Of a stretch of 64,000 bases of DNA, positions 60,729 through 64,000 are shown in pieces. The notes beneath the pieces are model-generated. The model saw only the letters and a program-made list of their open reading frames with translations, had not been told where the DNA came from and searched no databases. The stretch covers positions 310,001-374,000 of the forward strand of contig CANNBP010000002.1 of assembly GCA_947502885.1 (NCBI GenBank). Reading direction: 5' to 3'. The DNA comes from an uncultured Aquimarina sp. Lineage in GTDB: Bacteria > Bacteroidota > Bacteroidia > Flavobacteriales > Flavobacteriaceae. Position 1 is the first letter of the stretch, and each line of letters starts with the position of its first letter. Made by a program: the position numbers and the translations under genes.

Positions 60729-63227
60729 TTAGAAGTAGAATCCAAATGAACCCGTTACTCCAAACTTACGAGCATCAGGATTGTCAAAATAGTTTCCTCT
60801 AAAATGAAAATCTATTCTAAAGATTTTAAAAATATTACCAACACCGAGGCTATATTCCCAATAGATTTCATCATCAGGAACAGCGGCAGTTTGTAAAAAA
60901 CCAGAGGCATCTAATGCTATGTTTTCATCAGAAAGTTCTCCCCAAACACCTCTTAGTCCAACAAGTTCTCTAAGGTTTAATTTTCTTAAAAACGGTATTC
61001 TAGAAAATATTCTACCATTAAAATTGTGTTCTAAATGTAGTGTTGTATATGTGTCTGTAACAAATTCGTAGAAATTAAGTAGCGGAAATGTATTACGTAT
61101 AGATAAATAGGTTTGATTTCCCGGGATAACACTTAGTAAACCTAATGGAACTTCTCCAAACGTTTTTCCTACCTCTAATGTACTGTTTAATCTACCAAAG
61201 CCTCCAATATTCCATGGTTGTTGGTATAAAAATTGTACTTTTTTATACTCAAAATCACTTTCTATAAAATCTTCTAATCCAACACTGTAGTTAAGAAATA
61301 AAGTGGCAAAATCACCAGAGTTAACTATAATTCTGTCAACGCCATACCCTGTGGTTTTTCTTCCAGGAAAATAAGCCAAAGAGGTAGATATCTCTGTTTG
61401 ATTGATTTCTGTTCTAAGCTCATTTGTTTCAGGGTCAATAAAATCAAGACTAAATAGAGATGGATCGGCGGGTTTTAAGGTTCTAAACGATCCCGTAACT
61501 CCAATAGTAAAGTTCTTTCTTGGCTCTAATTGCATAGTTAAAGCAGACAGGTTAATAGAGGTTAATCTGCTGTTGTCACCAGTAGAGATAATAGAAGAGG
61601 ATGCAAGGCTTCTCCCTTCTACGTTATTGGTGTTTGTTAGACTTGCACCTAATTGCTCTACGTCTCTACGATTTCCTGCAGAAATAACAAGTCTGGATTT
61701 TCTGTCGGCTAGATACTTACCAGATATTCCATATTTAAATTTAGTGTCCTTAAAGCCATATGCACCATATCCTTCTATTCTCCATCTATCATTAGGCGTA
61801 AAGTATGTTCGACCTCCAAGTCTTAATCTAAATCCTTCGATATCGTTATAGCCAATTGTAGAGAACAAAGGACCAAAATCAAAACCATTAAACTCAACGT
61901 ATCCAGAAGCTAATATGGTTCCTATATTGTATAATCGTTTAAAGGCTTTTACAGTTTTTAAAGTGTCTAAAAGTTTGTATACTTTTTGTTCATCTTTATT
62001 AAGTTTTTCCATTCTAGCATTTGCCCAAAAAGAATCTTCTCTGTTATAGATGTCTTGATCATAAGGATCTACCTGAGATTGATAGAATTTTTTGTCCTTT
62101 TTGATATCAAACTTGTAATTGTCGTAAAGAGTTGTTCTTTTACCATATACACCACGGGATTTTTCTTTTTTACTAAATGCAAAATCAGACTGAAAATAAT
62201 CTTTGGTGATCAGGAAAATAGAATCATTTAATACATCAAATTCTTGTTCGATATACAAGTCTTTTACCCAGTTGATATTAGCACTCTTGGTAACTTCTAG
62301 GTTTATTTCTTTAATAGCCCAGGTAGAGTCGTTAACCCAAAAATCTCCCTTGAACGTTAATTCATTTTTTCTTCTAGGGTAGTAAATAATGTTATAACAC
62401 CATTTGTTATCAATATATGCACTATCTGTTAAGACATAATTGTACACACTTACTCCTGTTCTGGATAAAGGGCTTGTAAAACTTTTATCAAAAAACTTAA
62501 GATAATTTTCATAAATGTCGTAATCAGAGTATAGATCTTTGACAAATTCTATTAAGGTTTGGTTGTTGCTAAAACCTGCATTTTTATTTCCTTTAAGAAC
62601 CTCTTTATGTTCTTTGATTAAGTTGTCTCCATACACTTTTGAGATAGCTTCATTTAGAAATATAGGTAGGTATGTTTTTCCGGTTATTCGAGAAGTATCA
62701 ATGTCGTCAAAAATGAATTCCATCCCATTAAATATCTTGCTATTTATAAGGGTGCTATCAATCGTATTTAGATCAAACTCAAGTTTTTCATATTTGTCAT
62801 AGGTGTATTGTTTAAACTTCTTAACACCATTTTCTCTTCTGTGTTCCCAAATCTTTTTTAGGATGTCAACAGCAGGATTGTTTTTTTTAGATGTTTTTCC
62901 TTTATAAATAACAACTTCATCTAGTGATGCAGCTTCTTCTTCAAGAAGAATTTGCATTTTATAAGTTACTTTTTTACTTAATGAAACGGCTTTGGTGGTA
63001 AAACCAATAAATGAAACTTTTATCTCAGAATGATTTTTATCTGATTCCATATAAAACCTACCATTTTCATCGGTAATTGTACCTGTGGTAGAGTTAGTGA
63101 ATACGATATTGGCAAAAGGAATAGGCTGCTTGTTGCTGTCTAAGACCTGTCCACCTACTTTTGTTTGTGAATAAAGAGATGTAAAGCTAATTATAGTGAG
63201 AAGAATTCCTAAAATATGGTGTTTCAT
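60729..63227 (-). CDS. DUF5686 outer-membrane protein with carboxypeptidase-like domain
   Basis: From ATG 63227 (M-K-H-H-I-L-G-I) it has 832 residues; a preceding TTG is not needed. Signal peptide ending near SLYSQ. Residues 22-110 are a CarboxypepD_reg-like domain (VGGQVLDSNKQPIPFANIVF then TGTITDENGRF). The rest is DUF5686: a soluble DUF (near 130-420) followed by a beta-barrel-like stretch (GFRLRLGGRTYFTPNDRWRI, LNSTLEVGKTFGEVPLGLLS) ending in Phe (GVTGSFGFYF), as in outer-membrane barrels. Related proteins are common in Bacteroidetes. No SusD or TonB box is adjacent. Confidence 0.85.
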   Translation of the reverse strand: MKHHILGILLTIISFTSLYSQTKVGGQVLDSNKQPIPFANIVFTNSTTGTITDENGRFYMESDKNHSEIKVSFIGFTTKAVSLSKKVTYKMQILLEEEAASLDEVVIYKGKTSKKNNPAVDILKKIWEHRRENGVKKFKQYTYDKYEKLEFDLNTIDSTLINSKIFNGMEFIFDDIDTSRITGKTYLPIFLNEAISKVYGDNLIKEHKEVLKGNKNAGFSNNQTLIEFVKDLYSDYDIYENYLKFFDKSFTSPLSRTGVSVYNYVLTDSAYIDNKWCYNIIYYPRRKNELTFKGDFWVNDSTWAIKEINLEVTKSANINWVKDLYIEQEFDVLNDSIFLITKDYFQSDFAFSKKEKSRGVYGKRTTLYDNYKFDIKKDKKFYQSQVDPYDQDIYNREDSFWANARMEKLNKDEQKVYKLLDTLKTVKAFKRLYNIGTILASGYVEFNGFDFGPLFSTIGYNDIEGFRLRLGGRTYFTPNDRWRIEGYGAYGFKDTKFKYGISGKYLADRKSRLVISAGNRRDVEQLGASLTNTNNVEGRSLASSSIISTGDNSRLTSINLSALTMQLEPRKNFTIGVTGSFRTLKPADPSLFSLDFIDPETNELRTEINQTEISTSLAYFPGRKTTGYGVDRIIVNSGDFATLFLNYSVGLEDFIESDFEYKKVQFLYQQPWNIGGFGRLNSTLEVGKTFGEVPLGLLSVIPGNQTYLSIRNTFPLLNFYEFVTDTYTTLHLEHNFNGRIFSRIPFLRKLNLRELVGLRGVWGELSDENIALDASGFLQTAAVPDDEIYWEYSLGVGNIFKIFRIDFHFRGNYFDNPDARKFGVTGSFGFYF

Positions 63228-63340
63228 CAAAAGCTATTAAGATTAATACTTAGTAATTAACATCATTGTTTTTTCTGAACATTGTGTCTTGTTTACTTTT
63301 AATTTCTGTGAATTAGCGCAAGTTTCATGCCTTAATTCTT

Positions 63341-63370
63341 TTGTAATTAATCTAATTAGATTAATTACAA
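63341..63370. repeat. Perfect 30-bp palindrome
   Basis: Starts TTGTAATTAATCTAA and reads the same on both strands. A second hairpin (AAAAGAATCTTA/TAAGATTCTTTT, 63380-63409) and the pdhB terminator follow, three in 160 bp. Confidence 0.75.
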
Positions 63371-63459
63371 GCCAAAGTTAAAAGAATCTTACTATGATAA
63401 GATTCTTTTATTACTGTCCAAATATCGACCAATTTTTGGAATACCAAGTTTTTTCGATA

Positions 63460-63501
63460 ATTTTTCGTTTCACTTCTATCAGAAGAAATGAAACGAAAAA
63501 T
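63460..63501 (-). terminator. Terminator of pdhB
   Basis: ATTTTTCGTTTCA (63460-63472) and TGAAACGAAAAAT (63489-63501), with CTTCT/AGAAG extending the stem inside. It ends 14 bp from the stop codon. Confidence 0.75.
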
Positions 63502-63514
63502 ATAATAGTTCATT

Positions 63515-64000
63515 TTATTTGTACATTACTTTTTTAACAGCTTTGACAACGTCATTGCTATTTGGTAACCATTCTTCTAATAATACAGGAGAATATGGGG
63601 TAGGAGTATCGGCTGTGTTAATTTTTATAATAGGAGCATCTAAGTAATCAAAAATATTTGATTGAACTTGGTATGTGATTTCAGAAGAAATATTGGCAAG
63701 TGGCCAAGCTTCTTCAAGAATGATCAATCGATTTGTCTTTTTAACAGATGTAAAGATGGCATCCAAATCTAACGGACGAACTGTTCGAAGGTCTATAATC
63801 TCACAAGTGATATTTTCTTTGCCTAGCTCATCAGCAGCTTTGTAGGCTTCTTTAATTATTTTTCCAAAGGATACAATAGTAACATCACTTCCTTCTCTTT
63901 TTATTTCTGCAACTCCAAGAGGAATTGTAAATTCACCTTCTGGGACTTCTCCTTTATCACCATACATTTGTTCACTTTCCATAAAGATTACAGGATCATT
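63515..64000 (-). CDS. pdhB: Pyruvate dehydrogenase E1 beta subunit, C-terminal part (leaves at right edge)
   Basis: The frame is open to the right edge; 161 residues are visible. NDPVIFMESEQMYGDKGEVP is the region next to the cofactor-binding loop, and VTIVSFGKIIKEAYKAADEL, CEIIDLRTVRPLDLDAIFTS, RLIILEEAWPLANISSEITY and TADTPTPYSPVLLEEWLPNS are the transketolase C-terminal domain of E1 beta. It forms the pyruvate decarboxylating heterotetramer with E1 alpha. An internal ATG (63982) is not the start. Confidence is high for the family; a branched-chain version cannot be excluded outright. Confidence 0.9.
   Translation of the reverse strand, partial: NDPVIFMESEQMYGDKGEVPEGEFTIPLGVAEIKREGSDVTIVSFGKIIKEAYKAADELGKENITCEIIDLRTVRPLDLDAIFTSVKKTNRLIILEEAWPLANISSEITYQVQSNIFDYLDAPIIKINTADTPTPYSPVLLEEWLPNSNDVVKAVKKVMYK

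Overview
The window looks like chromosomal DNA of a marine Bacteroidota, most likely a Flavobacteriaceae member of the Aquimarina kind. The support is a low G+C content, a type IX secretion type B C-terminal domain at 23 kb, a DUF5686 protein, a membrane pyrophosphatase next to a soluble one, and promoters of the Bacteroidetes form TTG-N18-21-TAnnTTTG. The species cannot be named from the sequence alone.

Left core, 1-5.7 kb: the end of a deoxynucleoside kinase, a membrane protein, a TrmH-type RNA methyltransferase, mutS with a TTG start, then tRNA-Gly(GCC) and tRNA-Leu(TAA).

Accessory region, about 5.7-40.6 kb: it opens right after tRNA-Leu with a large serine recombinase whose reading frame runs antisense through both tRNA genes. 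It contains, in order: an insertion-sequence scar; a polymorphic toxin locus (1741-aa secreted PKD/YD-type protein, 1209-aa RHS protein with a zinc-dependent HNH-like C-terminal toxin, and an Imm33/DUF2185 immunity protein); a set of small regulators and a tandem pair of unknown paralogues; a XRE regulator; a lipoprotein/membrane protein operon; a 1083-aa T9SS type B PKD protein whose promoter is copied from the toxin locus; structured non-coding DNA; an integrated-element module (small membrane proteins, a resolvase-like protein with a displaced catalytic serine, a primase-helicase, two excisionase-like HTH proteins); and a defence block on the minus strand. The defence block holds a CD-NTase (CdnE) with a TIR-STING effector (CBASS), an AbiGi-like protein paired with a lipoprotein, a GmrSD-like DUF262/DUF1524 protein, and three small unknown genes. 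A 16-bp near-copy of the tRNA-Leu 3' end at 40588-40603, in direct orientation, may be the right end of the island.

The most unusual structural feature is a roughly 20-bp motif (core AGTTCAATAAAACG on the minus strand) found at the gene-unit junctions of the defence block, once per junction, as in a cassette array. No integron integrase is visible in the window, so the mechanism is open.

Right core, 40.6-64 kb: an AraC-type and a NarL-type regulator, a small zinc-ribbon protein, a large secreted beta-propeller protein, a five-gene membrane/methyltransferase/DUF2071/SBF-transporter operon, a pentapeptide-repeat membrane protein, a methyltransferase, a nitroreductase, a lipoprotein, a DUF559 protein divergent from an S24-type repressor with palindromic boxes between them, a DUF2183 phosphatase, hppA, a collagen-like lipoprotein, ppa, the DUF5686 outer-membrane protein, and the end of pdhB.
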